Source: an uncultured Fulvivirga sp.
GTDB taxonomy: Bacteria > Bacteroidota > Bacteroidia > Cytophagales > Cyclobacteriaceae
Assembly (NCBI GenBank): GCA_947500555.1
Contig: CANMSE010000004.1
Coordinates: 558,001-622,000 of the forward strand
Length of the DNA stretch: 64,000 nt
Direction: 5' to 3'
Part shown: piece after piece, positions 52,858 through 61,761 of the stretch
How the letters are laid out: every line of letters begins with the position of its first letter
How positions within the stretch are numbered: the first letter of the stretch is position 1
Program-made: the position numbers and the translations under genes
The notes under the pieces: model-generated
What the model saw: the letters and a program-made list of their open reading frames with translations, nothing else
What the model was told of the DNA's origin: nothing
Database searches by the model: none

Positions 52858-55116
52858 TTATAGTGATACGGTTTTTTTGATTAGCATGTTATTACTCAAC
52901 CTACCTGTTCCATAAATGTAATCATCCGGCAAGGGAAAGGTGAGTAAGCTGGGAGCAATTTTAAGTTTTGATTCTATAAATGTCATGTCTATTGTCTCTT
53001 TGCTATTTGTGACAATGGTAACGTTACAACCTTGCGTTGAGGGTGCATAATACCATAAGTTTTTAGAGGTTGATTCACTAATTATTCGCTCATTAACTTT
53101 GGAATAATAAGCATCAGTAGGTAGAAAGAGTGTAAAGTATGTAGTTTTTTGATCTGGCTTTATATTTAAGTTCACTTCTCTAAATCCATTAATGACAGTA
53201 TCGCTAAGGACTATAAATTCTGCGGTTTGAACATCCAGAATAGGGGCGTTGTCTTTCCAGTACATCCTTGAAGAATTGGGATATATTTCGGAGAGTGTCT
53301 GTTTCTCATTTGACTGGATGTACTTACCATTAAATTCATCCTTATATTTTTGACTTGAAACCCAAAAGGCCTTATTGTCATCTAAGTTTAACGCATAAGA
53401 TAACTGTGTTTGAAGAGGCTGTTTCTGATCGTAGGTAGAGGTTACCTGCCCCCAAAAAAAGCCGAATAGCATCAGTATGATACCAATATAAGTAAGGAGA
53501 TTAGGACTAACATGCACGAAGTATGATCTAAAATAACCTAGATACGGAAATAATAATACAACAAAAAATGCGGATGCGAATGGTAAACTATGGCTGAATA
53601 CCACAAACAAAAAATAAATGAAAGGTGCCCATAATAGTAGAGGTAAAACCGTAGGTAAAACCGTAGGTAAAACCGATCTGAGAATACTGCTCATCTCCTT
53701 ATTAAAGGATTCATATAAGACAATTAATAGAGTCGGAACTATTGGGATATAAAGAATGAATGCTCCAGTAGGTACGAACCGTTTGAGAACAAGGATTAGA
53801 ATCGCATGAATTAGTAAGCCTCCAAGTAATCTTGAATTGGTGGAGATACTTTTCAATAGTGACTGATTTATAAGATTATATGAGATTAAACATGCACCGA
53901 TTATTAACCATAAATAAACAGTTGCATTATAGAAATTGCTACTATAAAAGTTGGTGTAGTGGGGATTGAAAGAAATAACCAAAAGGTTTAGCAACCAAAC
54001 TAAAAGCATCGCCAATACAATGACTAAAAGATAAATCAGACTGCCTTTGAACAAATTAGATATAGTGATTTTCTCTTGCCGGAGATTAATGATAAGAATT
54101 GTGATGAAAAGTCCAATGATTAAAACAATCAGTGGCCAGTCGAGGTATGCTGGATAAATCACCATCCAGTTGAACATACTAAAGAAAATAGCATCTTCAC
54201 TTTTAGTATTTGTCAAATCAAGTTGACCAAAATGAGTTATCATTTGTAACATTAAGTCACCTTGATGTTGAAGACTTTCTAAATTGATATTTTGAGGGGT
54301 ATCAGCTGCACTGTGGTAATAAGAATAGCCATCAATAAATGCAGTATTTAACCCTGAGATTTGAGTATCTCTGAACATAGTGAAATCGCTGTCATTGGGC
54401 ATTAGCTTATATATTTCATAAGCTAATGAATTGGCCAATGGCTTATTTACTGCTTGATTAAATTCTTTTACTATCCAGCCATTCTCTGCAGAAGTTTCAA
54501 AAGTAAAACTTGCACCTGAGTTTCCCCTTGCTTCATAGTTCAAAATCATTCCGACTTCATTCAACTCATTATTTGAGTTAACAAAGGCCTCAGCACCTAA
54601 AAGTCCGACTTCCTCAAGGTCTGTAAAAAGAAAGTAAATATCATTTTTTAAATTTCTTTTACTCAGTAATTCAATGGTTTCTAACATAGAGGCCACTCCA
54701 GAACCATCATCTGCGGCACCTGGCGTGTTTGGTTGAGAGTCATAATGGGCCATTACCAAAATAGCCTTTGACGAGTTAGTGCCTGGGAGCTTGGCCAAAA
54801 TATTAAAGACGTCACCTGCAATTGTAGTTGAACCAAAGGTTCTTAAGCCAGTGTCATTATAAACTTTAACATTTAAACCATTTCTTTTACAGACATCATA
54901 TATATAGTTTCTTACTTTTCTATGAGCAACAGTACCACCGCTATGTGGTTCTTTAGCAATTATTTTTAGATGCTCGATTGACCTATAGGCAGAATATGAA
55001 TCAGTCGCGTAACCTGGTAATGCAGGTTCGGGAGTATTTAATTGTTGATATGACAACCAAGAGATGAAAGCAATGCAAAAGAATGATAACAGACCTGCGG
55101 TTTTTGGGTTTTTCAT
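52858..55116 (-). CDS. Membrane-bound M28 family zinc aminopeptidase
   Basis: A 752-residue protein with an N-terminal helix (8-25), then a periplasmic M28 domain at residues 45-300. The zinc ligands are seen in MAHYDSQ (H124, D126), AADDGSG (D136-D137), DLEEVG (E168-E169) and YYHSAADTP. Residues about 310-590 hold eight or nine membrane helices, and the last 160 residues are again extracytoplasmic. The layout is like endoplasmic-reticulum aminopeptidase 1 (Ermp1/Fxna type). A 12-bp tandem repeat is located in its membrane part. Confidence 0.93.
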   Translation of the reverse strand: MKNPKTAGLLSFFCIAFISWLSYQQLNTPEPALPGYATDSYSAYRSIEHLKIIAKEPHSGGTVAHRKVRNYIYDVCKRNGLNVKVYNDTGLRTFGSTTIAGDVFNILAKLPGTNSSKAILVMAHYDSQPNTPGAADDGSGVASMLETIELLSKRNLKNDIYFLFTDLEEVGLLGAEAFVNSNNELNEVGMILNYEARGNSGASFTFETSAENGWIVKEFNQAVNKPLANSLAYEIYKLMPNDSDFTMFRDTQISGLNTAFIDGYSYYHSAADTPQNINLESLQHQGDLMLQMITHFGQLDLTNTKSEDAIFFSMFNWMVIYPAYLDWPLIVLIIGLFITILIINLRQEKITISNLFKGSLIYLLVIVLAMLLVWLLNLLVISFNPHYTNFYSSNFYNATVYLWLIIGACLISYNLINQSLLKSISTNSRLLGGLLIHAILILVLKRFVPTGAFILYIPIVPTLLIVLYESFNKEMSSILRSVLPTVLPTVLPLLLWAPFIYFLFVVFSHSLPFASAFFVVLLFPYLGYFRSYFVHVSPNLLTYIGIILMLFGFFWGQVTSTYDQKQPLQTQLSYALNLDDNKAFWVSSQKYKDEFNGKYIQSNEKQTLSEIYPNSSRMYWKDNAPILDVQTAEFIVLSDTVINGFREVNLNIKPDQKTTYFTLFLPTDAYYSKVNERIISESTSKNLWYYAPSTQGCNVTIVTNSKETIDMTFIESKLKIAPSLLTFPLPDDYIYGTGRLSNNMLIKKTVSL
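53642..53675. repeat. 12-bp in-frame tandem repeat within the M28 gene
   Basis: The unit ggtaaaaccgta is present twice complete and once nearly (53642-53653, 53654-53665, 53666-53675). In the minus-strand frame it codes the tetrapeptide VLPT repeated in the loop before a membrane helix. It is in frame, so copy change would lengthen or shorten the protein by four residues. Confidence 0.75.
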
Positions 55117-55140
55117 ACTTGAATTTAATAATTATGTCAT

Positions 55141-55173
55141 AAAAAAGCCGTCTTAATAATTATCAAGACGGCT
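55141..55173 (-). terminator. Rho-independent terminator after the MscS gene
   Basis: A perfect 9-bp GC-rich stem (55146-55154 with 55165-55173, ten-base loop) ends in a T run on the minus strand (55145-55141). It lies 22 bases after the stop of the MscS gene and before the M28 start, so M28 must have its own promoter. Confidence 0.85.
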
Positions 55174-55194
55174 CAAAATCATTTTTTGCAGATG

Positions 55195-56013
55195 CTATTT
55201 TTCATTATAGATATGAACATCTCTTTGCGGGAAAGGAATGCTAATACCTTCTTTATCAAATCTTAGTTTTACTTTCTCGGTCATATCAAAATATACACCC
55301 CAATAGTCACTACCTTTTACCCATGGTCTGAAATTAAAATTAACAGAACTATCAGCTAACTCACCTACAACAAGCATTGGTGCAGGGTCTTTCAAAACCC
55401 GATCATCAGAATCCATTATTTCCTGTAATATATCCTTAGCCTTCTTTATATCATCATCATAGCCAATACCAAACACCAAATCTACTCTTCGATTTTCCTC
55501 TGCACTATAGTTAACAATCCCATCGTTACTTAATGCACCATTTGGTAGAACAATTCTTTTGTTATCAGGTGTTAGAAGTATCGTTTGAAATATTTGAATA
55601 GATTGTACAGTCCCTGAATGTCCACCTCCGTCAATATAATCTCCGACTTTAAATGGACGTAGAGTTAAGAGAATAACCCCCCCTGCAAAGTTTTGTAGCG
55701 TGCCCTGAAGAGCCAAACCAATAGCTAAACCTGCAGCACCGAGTATGGCAATAAATGAAGTAACCTGTATTCCTACACTTGTGAGTACACTTAGTATAAG
55801 GAGTACAAGTAAAATATTGTAAAATAGACTTTGTAAAAAAGGCTTGAGCGAGGCATCAACATTTCTTTTTTCAAGAACTTTGTTAAATCCACGCGTAATG
55901 GCTTTAATAATCCACAGTCCAATGACTAAAATTAAAATGGCTTTAAGAATCATTAAGCCAAATTCAATTCCTCTTGTAGCTAAAAAATCTTTAGCCTGAT
56001 CCAGGTATTCCAT
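55195..56013 (-). CDS. Small-conductance mechanosensitive channel (MscS family)
   Basis: A 272-residue MscS-type channel. Three N-terminal helices (about 18-40, 60-82, 87-115), the third being the pore helix GAAGLAIGLALQGTLQNFAGGVILL, are followed by the beta domain FKVGDYIDGGGHSGTVQSIQIFQTILLTPDNKRIVLPNGALSND. It opens on osmotic down-shock. It is followed by a terminator at 55141 and is 53 bases from murA. Confidence 0.95.
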   Translation of the reverse strand: MEYLDQAKDFLATRGIEFGLMILKAILILVIGLWIIKAITRGFNKVLEKRNVDASLKPFLQSLFYNILLVLLILSVLTSVGIQVTSFIAILGAAGLAIGLALQGTLQNFAGGVILLTLRPFKVGDYIDGGGHSGTVQSIQIFQTILLTPDNKRIVLPNGALSNDGIVNYSAEENRRVDLVFGIGYDDDIKKAKDILQEIMDSDDRVLKDPAPMLVVGELADSSVNFNFRPWVKGSDYWGVYFDMTEKVKLRFDKEGISIPFPQRDVHIYNEK

Positions 56014-56066
56014 AGTTTGTTGGTTTAGGTTGTAATTAGATAATGATGAATAACAAGATATAAAAT

Positions 56067-57377
56067 TTATTGTTCTAATCGCTCAATTTTTGCACCTAAA
56101 GCTTTTAAGCGATCATCTATATTTTGATAGCCACGATCAATCTGCTCAACATTGGAGATAATACTTTCACCTTCTGCAGATAGTGCTGCTATAAGTAATG
56201 AAACTCCGGCTCTTATATCAGGAGAACTCATTTTAATTCCCTTGAGTGGTTGTTTTCTATCCATGCCTATCACTGTAGCACGATGAGGATCGCAAAGGAT
56301 AATTTGAGCGCCCATGTCAATCAATTTATCAACGAAAAACAACCTGCTCTCAAACATCTTTTGGTGAACTAATACCGTTCCTTTAGCTTGTATTGCAGTT
56401 ACCAGCACAATGCTTAAGAGGTCCGGTGTAAAACCTGGCCATGGAGAGTCTGCTATGGTAAGAATAGAACCATCAATAAAGGTTTCCATTTCATAGTGCT
56501 CTTGTTCTGGGACATGAATATCATCACCATTTATTTCTAGCTTGATTCCAAGTCTTCTAAAGATGTCTGGTATTAAACCTAAATTTTCAACACCTGCACC
56601 CTTTATAGTTATTGATGATTGCGTCATAGCTGCTAAACCGATGAAGCTTCCTACTTCAATCATGTCGGGCAACATAGTGTGTTCAGTACCGCCTAGACTT
56701 TCTACACCTTCTATTTTTAAAAGGTTAGATCCGACTCCAGATATTTTTGCGCCCATGTCATTGAGCATTTTACACAATTGTTGGATATAAGGTTCGCAAG
56801 CAGCATTATAAATGGTCGTGGTGCCCTTGGCCAAAACGGCTGCCATTAATATATTGGCAGTACCTGTCACTGAAGCCTCATCCAGGTGCATATAACACCC
56901 TATGAGATTAGATGCATCTATTTTATAGAAAGCATCTTTTTTTGAATAGTTGAATTTGGCGCCAAGTTTTTCAAATCCAATAAAGTGGGTATCTAGTCTT
57001 CTTCTACCAATTTTGTCACCGCCAGGTCGTGGAATTTTGGCATAACCGTATCGAGCTAATAACGGCCCCAGAATCATTATTGAGCCTCGTAGTGATGCAG
57101 CTTTTGTTTTGAACTCTTCAGTTTCAAGAAAATCAACATTCAGATCTTTGGCTGTAAATCGGTAACTTTCACTACCAAGTTTTTCAACTGTGGCTCCAAG
57201 ATCACCAACTAATTCTATTAGTTTATTTACATCCCTTATATTGGGAATCTTGTTTATTGTTATCGGTTCCGGACTTAGTAGAACAGCTGCAATAATTTGG
57301 AGAGCCTCATTTTTGGCGCCTTGGGGTATAATTTCTCCACTTAGTCTGGCACCTCCTTCAATCTTAAATGAACTCAT
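56067..57377 (-). CDS. murA: UDP-N-acetylglucosamine 1-carboxyvinyltransferase MurA with Asp at the fosfomycin site
   Basis: A 436-residue MurA of normal length. It starts peptidoglycan synthesis by adding enolpyruvate to UDP-GlcNAc. K22-N23 and the R97 block are in place. At the place of the fosfomycin-binding Cys115 (GGC in E. coli) the sequence reads RPGGDKIGRRR with D121. Asp at this place keeps activity and gives resistance to fosfomycin in mycobacteria and Chlamydia. The ATG directly follows the stop of the DUF4290 gene, so both are one message. Confidence 0.96.
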   Translation of the reverse strand: MSSFKIEGGARLSGEIIPQGAKNEALQIIAAVLLSPEPITINKIPNIRDVNKLIELVGDLGATVEKLGSESYRFTAKDLNVDFLETEEFKTKAASLRGSIMILGPLLARYGYAKIPRPGGDKIGRRRLDTHFIGFEKLGAKFNYSKKDAFYKIDASNLIGCYMHLDEASVTGTANILMAAVLAKGTTTIYNAACEPYIQQLCKMLNDMGAKISGVGSNLLKIEGVESLGGTEHTMLPDMIEVGSFIGLAAMTQSSITIKGAGVENLGLIPDIFRRLGIKLEINGDDIHVPEQEHYEMETFIDGSILTIADSPWPGFTPDLLSIVLVTAIQAKGTVLVHQKMFESRLFFVDKLIDMGAQIILCDPHRATVIGMDRKQPLKGIKMSSPDIRAGVSLLIAALSAEGESIISNVEQIDRGYQNIDDRLKALGAKIERLEQ

Positions 57378-58037
57378 TTAGTTTCTTCTGCGTCTTTGGC
57401 TTCCACCTTTTCTGTTATTGGTTCCTCTTCCTCGCCCTCTGTGATTATCTCTCTCTTCTTGATGTTTTCTGGTTTTAGCTTTGTAAAGCCTTTCAAATAA
57501 ATTGTCTTCACGAACTTTTTCAAGATTGATATTCAGCTTTCCACCTGAGATTGCTTGAATATTTTCGAGAATAACAGCGTCATCTATAACCTCTTTATTC
57601 CAGCTGCCATAGAAGCTTTTCATTAGCTTTCCGATGTAGATGATAGCGTCTTCACGCTCTTGAGGATCTTCTTTAGCAATAGCCTCTTTTACAAGTAACT
57701 CAATATTTCTACCATAGTGCTTGTATTTAATCCTGTTGGAAGCATATGGCATTCTAGCAGGTTTTTTATTAATAACTTCTTCTTCAGGCTTAGGATATGG
57801 ACTATTAATATCAAGGTCAAGTTCTGCCATGATATACATGTCATCCCAAAGTTTTTGATTAGTCTCCAATGTTTCTTTTACCGTTGGAGTCACTTGTTTC
57901 ATTAGTTCTACTAAAGCATGAGCCTGCTCAGTACGTTTTTCTACATCCTCAACTGTCTTGAGGTACTCAACAAGCATCTGAACATTACGGCCATATTCTT
58001 TAAGAATAATTGGTTCAAGGCTGGTATTATAATTCAT
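57378..58037 (-). CDS. DUF4290 protein with basic RG-rich tail
   Basis: A 219-residue protein that starts MNYNTSLEPIILKEYGRNVQMLVEYLKTVED, the Bacteroidota DUF4290 text. It is mainly helical with two copies of a Y-G-R-N-x-(Q/E)-x-L-V unit (near 15-25 and 109-118). The last 25 residues are Arg/Gly/Asn-rich, likely for nucleic-acid binding. It abuts murA with no gap, a conserved arrangement in this phylum as far as I recall. Function unknown. Confidence 0.9.
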   Translation of the reverse strand: MNYNTSLEPIILKEYGRNVQMLVEYLKTVEDVEKRTEQAHALVELMKQVTPTVKETLETNQKLWDDMYIMAELDLDINSPYPKPEEEVINKKPARMPYASNRIKYKHYGRNIELLVKEAIAKEDPQEREDAIIYIGKLMKSFYGSWNKEVIDDAVILENIQAISGGKLNINLEKVREDNLFERLYKAKTRKHQEERDNHRGRGRGTNNRKGGSQRRRRN

Positions 58038-58117
58038 ATGTTTCTGTTATTGTATTTCAGGCATCCGGAATTCATAGAATGCGCTGTAAATTAATACTAA
58101 TTTTAGGAGATATACCC

Positions 58118-60373
58118 TCAATTGGTGTGAATTTTAAGTTTAGCAAAGCTAAGTAATAAGGTTTTTTCACCAAAGTCGTCAAAATTTACCTTTGCTTTCT
58201 TGTTGGCACCAGACTCATCAATCTCGGCAACCTTCCCATAGCCGAATTTAGGATGCTCTACTTTCATACCACTCTCTAGGTTTGACGTATCACTAGGCTG
58301 AAAATCAACGGGAGCTTTATAATTGGATTTTGTCTTTTTAGGCTGAGAAGAAGTTGTTTTTTTCATGCCAGATATAAAACTTTTGGCATATCCAGAACCT
58401 GTGTGTACGGACTCCGTAGGTCGAGACCTTTCATTAACTTTAATAAAAGCCGGATCAATTTCTTCAATAAATCGACTTGGTTCACAATTTTTGAGTCTTC
58501 CAAACCTGTAACGACTAAGAGCATAACATAAGAAAAGCTTTTGTTCAGCCCTTGTAATGGCCACATAAAACAATCGCCTTTCTTCTTCCAAATCAGCACG
58601 ACTGCTTAGCATCATTTGGGATGGAAAAAGGTCTTCTTCTAAACCTACGATATACACATTTTTAAACTCAAGACCTTTAGCCATATGAATGGTCATTAAG
58701 GTCACTTTATCATTGTCATCATCCTTATCGTTATCAACTCCGGTAAGCAGAGCAACTTCTTGTAAGAAAGAACCTAGAGTCTTGTCTTCTTTTTCAGGAT
58801 CGTCAACAAATTCTTTAACGGCATTAAGCAATTCCTGAACATTTTCATATCTGTTCAGTCCTTCAATTGTTTTGTCTTCATACAAATCACGAAGCAGCCC
58901 TGAACGTTTGGCAATTTCGGTGGCTGCTTCAAAAGCATCTTTATTTTGTATTTCTACTTTGAAACGTTTGATCAACGCAACAAAATCTGTGATTGCATTA
59001 GCGGCTCTACCTGGCAAGAATGAATTGATATTTTCCAATACCTCCCATATAGGAATGCCATGATCATTGGCCGCAACAATGATTTTATCTACTGAGCTAC
59101 CACCAATGCCTCGCTTTGGATAATTGATTATTCTACGAAAAGACTGCTCATCATTCGTATTTATAGCAAAGCGCATGTAGGCCATAATGTCCTTTATTTC
59201 CTTACGCGCATAAAATGATAAACCACCAACTATTTTGTACCTGATGTTCATTCGTCTCAATGCCTCTTCAATAGCTCTTGATTGACTATTAGTACGGTAA
59301 AGAATGGCGATCTCATTATTTTTGACCTGGTGCTGCATCTTCTCCTCGAAAATTGATGATGCTACCAGTTTACCTTCTTCATTATCAGAATTAGCCTTTA
59401 AAAGTTCTATTAATGAGCCATCTTCATTATCTGTCCAGACATTCTTTTTTAATTGTGCTTTGTTTTTGAAGATGACAGAATTGGCAGCATGGACTATGTT
59501 TTTTGTAGAACGATAGTTTTGCTCTAACTTGATTACTCTTAAATCAGAATAGTCTTTTTCAAAATTTAGAATGTTTTGAATATCGGCCCCACGAAAAGCA
59601 TAAATGCTCTGGGCATCGTCACCGACCACGCAAATGTTTTGTCGGACAGCAGCTAACCTTTTTGTTATCAGGTACTGAGAAATATTAGTATCCTGAAACT
59701 CATCTACCATAACGTAGTGAAAACGTTGCTGATATTTGTTCAAGATGTCAGTATGTTCTCTGAAAAGTACATTGGTGTTGAAAAGCAAGTCATCAAAATC
59801 CATAGCGCCAGCCTTGAAACAACGTTCTGAGTAGATTTTATAGATCTTGCCAAGCTCAGGTTTCATATTACTTTCATCGTCAGCCAGATAGATGGGATTA
59901 TTGATATACTCACGCCACGAGATCAAGCGATTTTTAGCACCTGAAATACGATTGAATACCACATTGGGTTTGTAGACTTTATCATCTAACCCGAGTTCCT
60001 TAACGATTATTTTAACCAAAGACTTGGAATCATCGGCATCATAAATGGTGAAATTGCTGGGGTAACCTAATTTATCAGCCTCAGCTCTTAGAATTCTGGC
60101 AAATACGGAGTGAAAAGTACCCATCCAAAGGTTTCGAGCTTCTGTACCCACGACAGATTCGATACGGTCTCGCATTTCCTTAGCTGCCTTATTGGTAAAA
60201 GTAAGTGCTAAAATGTTGAACGGATCAACACCTTTATTTTGTATTAGGTAAGCTATTCTGTAAGTAAGTACTCTTGTTTTTCCCGATCCTGCACCAGCGA
60301 TAAGCATGGTGGGCCCTTCAGTATTTATGACCCCTTCTCGCTGAGGCTCATTGAGACTGTCTAAATAATCCAT
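58118..60373 (-). CDS. uvrD: UvrD/PcrA-type superfamily I DNA helicase
   Basis: A 751-residue helicase. Motif Q and Walker A AGAGSGKT (26-33) start the protein, followed by LTFTNKAAKEMRDR, VMVDEFQDTN, VGDDAQSIYAFRGAD, LEQNYRST and the C-terminal LMTIHMAKGLEFKNVY and VAITRAEQKLFL. The last 60 residues have the PcrA-type end VEHPKFGYGKVAEID. It unwinds DNA for repair and displaces RecA. It is divergent from DUF3109 with 139 bases between. Confidence 0.96.
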   Translation of the reverse strand: MDYLDSLNEPQREGVINTEGPTMLIAGAGSGKTRVLTYRIAYLIQNKGVDPFNILALTFTNKAAKEMRDRIESVVGTEARNLWMGTFHSVFARILRAEADKLGYPSNFTIYDADDSKSLVKIIVKELGLDDKVYKPNVVFNRISGAKNRLISWREYINNPIYLADDESNMKPELGKIYKIYSERCFKAGAMDFDDLLFNTNVLFREHTDILNKYQQRFHYVMVDEFQDTNISQYLITKRLAAVRQNICVVGDDAQSIYAFRGADIQNILNFEKDYSDLRVIKLEQNYRSTKNIVHAANSVIFKNKAQLKKNVWTDNEDGSLIELLKANSDNEEGKLVASSIFEEKMQHQVKNNEIAILYRTNSQSRAIEEALRRMNIRYKIVGGLSFYARKEIKDIMAYMRFAINTNDEQSFRRIINYPKRGIGGSSVDKIIVAANDHGIPIWEVLENINSFLPGRAANAITDFVALIKRFKVEIQNKDAFEAATEIAKRSGLLRDLYEDKTIEGLNRYENVQELLNAVKEFVDDPEKEDKTLGSFLQEVALLTGVDNDKDDDNDKVTLMTIHMAKGLEFKNVYIVGLEEDLFPSQMMLSSRADLEEERRLFYVAITRAEQKLFLCYALSRYRFGRLKNCEPSRFIEEIDPAFIKVNERSRPTESVHTGSGYAKSFISGMKKTTSSQPKKTKSNYKAPVDFQPSDTSNLESGMKVEHPKFGYGKVAEIDESGANKKAKVNFDDFGEKTLLLSFAKLKIHTN

Positions 60374-60417
60374 TCGCTCAAATAATCCCTCTTAAATTGT
60401 CTTGATGTGAAAGGTAT

Positions 60418-60425
60418 CAAAGTTA
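60418..60425 (-). promoter_or_regulatory. Bacteroidetes-type -7 element upstream of the helicase
   Basis: On the minus strand TAACTTTG fits TAnnTTTG and lies 44 bases before the helicase ATG. No TTG is at the -33 distance, so it is tentative. It would form a divergent pair with the promoter of the DUF3109 gene. Confidence 0.3.
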
Positions 60426-60466
60426 AGGGTTTTCATTCTTACATGATAGTGATTGGCAGGTAGTAT

Positions 60467-60500
60467 TTGAGCATAATTATTATTGACTTCAGTATCTTTG
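60467..60500 (+). promoter_or_regulatory. Bacteroidetes-type promoter upstream of DUF3109
   Basis: TATCTTTG (60493-60500) fits TAnnTTTG; a TTG stands at 60467-60469, 23 bases upstream, slightly wider than usual. The -7 box ends 12 bases before the ATG at 60513 and 18 before the alternative ATG at 60519. Confidence 0.4.
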
Positions 60501-60512
60501 ATTCTAAATTAA

Positions 60513-61088
60513 ATGACAATGATAGAAGTAGGTAAGGTGATACTTTCAGATGATGTTAAAGAGCAATTTTTTGTTTGTAATCTGGAGAAATGCAAAGGGG
60601 CTTGTTGTGTGGAAGGCGATCTTGGAGCTCCATTAGAAGAAGGTGAATTGACTTTATTAGAAGAAAGCTATGAAGCTGTTAAACCTTATCTTATGAAAGA
60701 AGGTATTGAGGCGATAGAAAAGCAAGGTAAATATGTTTTAGATGAAGATGGGGAATATTCAACAACTACCATTGATGGAGCGGAATGTGCATATGCTGTT
60801 TACGATGATAGAGGAATACTGAAGTGCGGGATTGAACAAGCTTTTTTAGAAGGAAAAACAGATTTTAAAAAACCAATAAGCTGTCACTTATATCCAATAA
60901 GAGCTAAACGATATGATGAATTTGAAGCTCTTAATTATGATCAATGGGATATTTGTAATCCAGCCTGTGATTTTGGAAAAGAGCTCGGAGTTCCAGTTTA
61001 TAAATTCTTAAAAGATCCTTTGATCAGAAAGTATGGTGAATCTTGGTATCGAGAATTAGAATCTGTGATTGAAAATGATGACAAATAA
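60513..61088 (+). CDS. DUF3109 family cysteine-rich protein
   Basis: A 191-residue protein with the DUF3109 pattern: FFVCNLEKCKGACCVEGDLGAPL near the N-terminus, AECAYAVYD, GILKCGIEQAFLEGKTDFKKPISCHLYPIR and ICNPAC. The eight or so Cys suggest a metal or Fe-S cluster as in YkgJ-like proteins. The start is M1 (60513) or M3 (60519). Function unknown. A strong hairpin terminator follows directly. Confidence 0.92.
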   Translation: MTMIEVGKVILSDDVKEQFFVCNLEKCKGACCVEGDLGAPLEEGELTLLEESYEAVKPYLMKEGIEAIEKQGKYVLDEDGEYSTTTIDGAECAYAVYDDRGILKCGIEQAFLEGKTDFKKPISCHLYPIRAKRYDEFEALNYDQWDICNPACDFGKELGVPVYKFLKDPLIRKYGESWYRELESVIENDDK

Positions 61089-61116
61089 AAAAGCCCAAGA
61101 TAATTCTTGGGCTTTT
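61089..61116. terminator. Bidirectional rho-independent terminator
   Basis: A perfect 12-bp stem (61089-61100 with 61105-61116) with a four-base taat loop, A-rich on one side and T-rich on the other. It lies right after the stop of DUF3109 and 19 bases after the end of the convergent lipoprotein gene, so it can serve both. Confidence 0.88.
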
Positions 61117-61134
61117 CATTTGCATTTATTTGAT

Positions 61135-61659
61135 TTAAGGTCTAGCTGTAAGATTTAAAACAAAAGTCAGAGTAACTTCAAAGTTAGCTGGAACTTTGTC
61201 TACGCTTGCACTTAAATTAACCGTAATTTCTTCTTCAGCAAGTATTTTGTTTTGAATAGCGGTTAAAGCTGCAGCATCCAGTACACTAGTTAGGTCAATA
61301 GCTGGTGCACTTACAGCGTCAGCTAAATTTATTTTAGATATATCTACGCTTACACCTGTGCCGACAAATTCTAAAGTGGCACCTTCCAATGAAACATCTC
61401 CAACAGCCGCTTGTCCTATATAACCTGTAACGTCAAAGGTGAGACTTTGTATTTGAACATTCGTCAAAGTGAAACCCAAAAGTGAAGCTTCAAATGTTTC
61501 AGATTCATCTATTTCTTTAGGATCAGTTTCTGAAAGATCTATATTAATTCTCTGATCGACAGTAACTGTTTGATTTTGCTCCAGGGCTTCTTTTACATCA
61601 TCTTCGCTACATCCAAAAGCAAAAACAGTAAATAGTAAAATAAAAATTGGGTACTTCAT
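61135..61659 (-). CDS. Lipoprotein of unknown function (174 aa)
   Basis: MKYPIFILLFTVFAFGC is a lipoprotein signal with the Cys at 17, followed by acidic text SEDDVKEALEQNQTV. The rest reads as a single beta-sandwich (SFDVTGYIGQAAVGDVSLEGATLEF in outline, ending VNLSASVDKVPANFEVTLTFVLNLTARP), like the many structural lipoproteins of Bacteroidota. A box TATCTTTG on the minus strand at 61686-61693 could be its -7 element. Partner unknown. Confidence 0.82.
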   Translation of the reverse strand: MKYPIFILLFTVFAFGCSEDDVKEALEQNQTVTVDQRINIDLSETDPKEIDESETFEASLLGFTLTNVQIQSLTFDVTGYIGQAAVGDVSLEGATLEFVGTGVSVDISKINLADAVSAPAIDLTSVLDAAALTAIQNKILAEEEITVNLSASVDKVPANFEVTLTFVLNLTARP

Positions 61660-61761
61660 AGTGTAATTAGGTTTAAAAGTTTAATCAAAGATACTGAATA
61701 TCAGTAAAATGTAACCAGTACTCTTTGATCGGTTTTATTATAGATTAATTTTACCTGCTTC

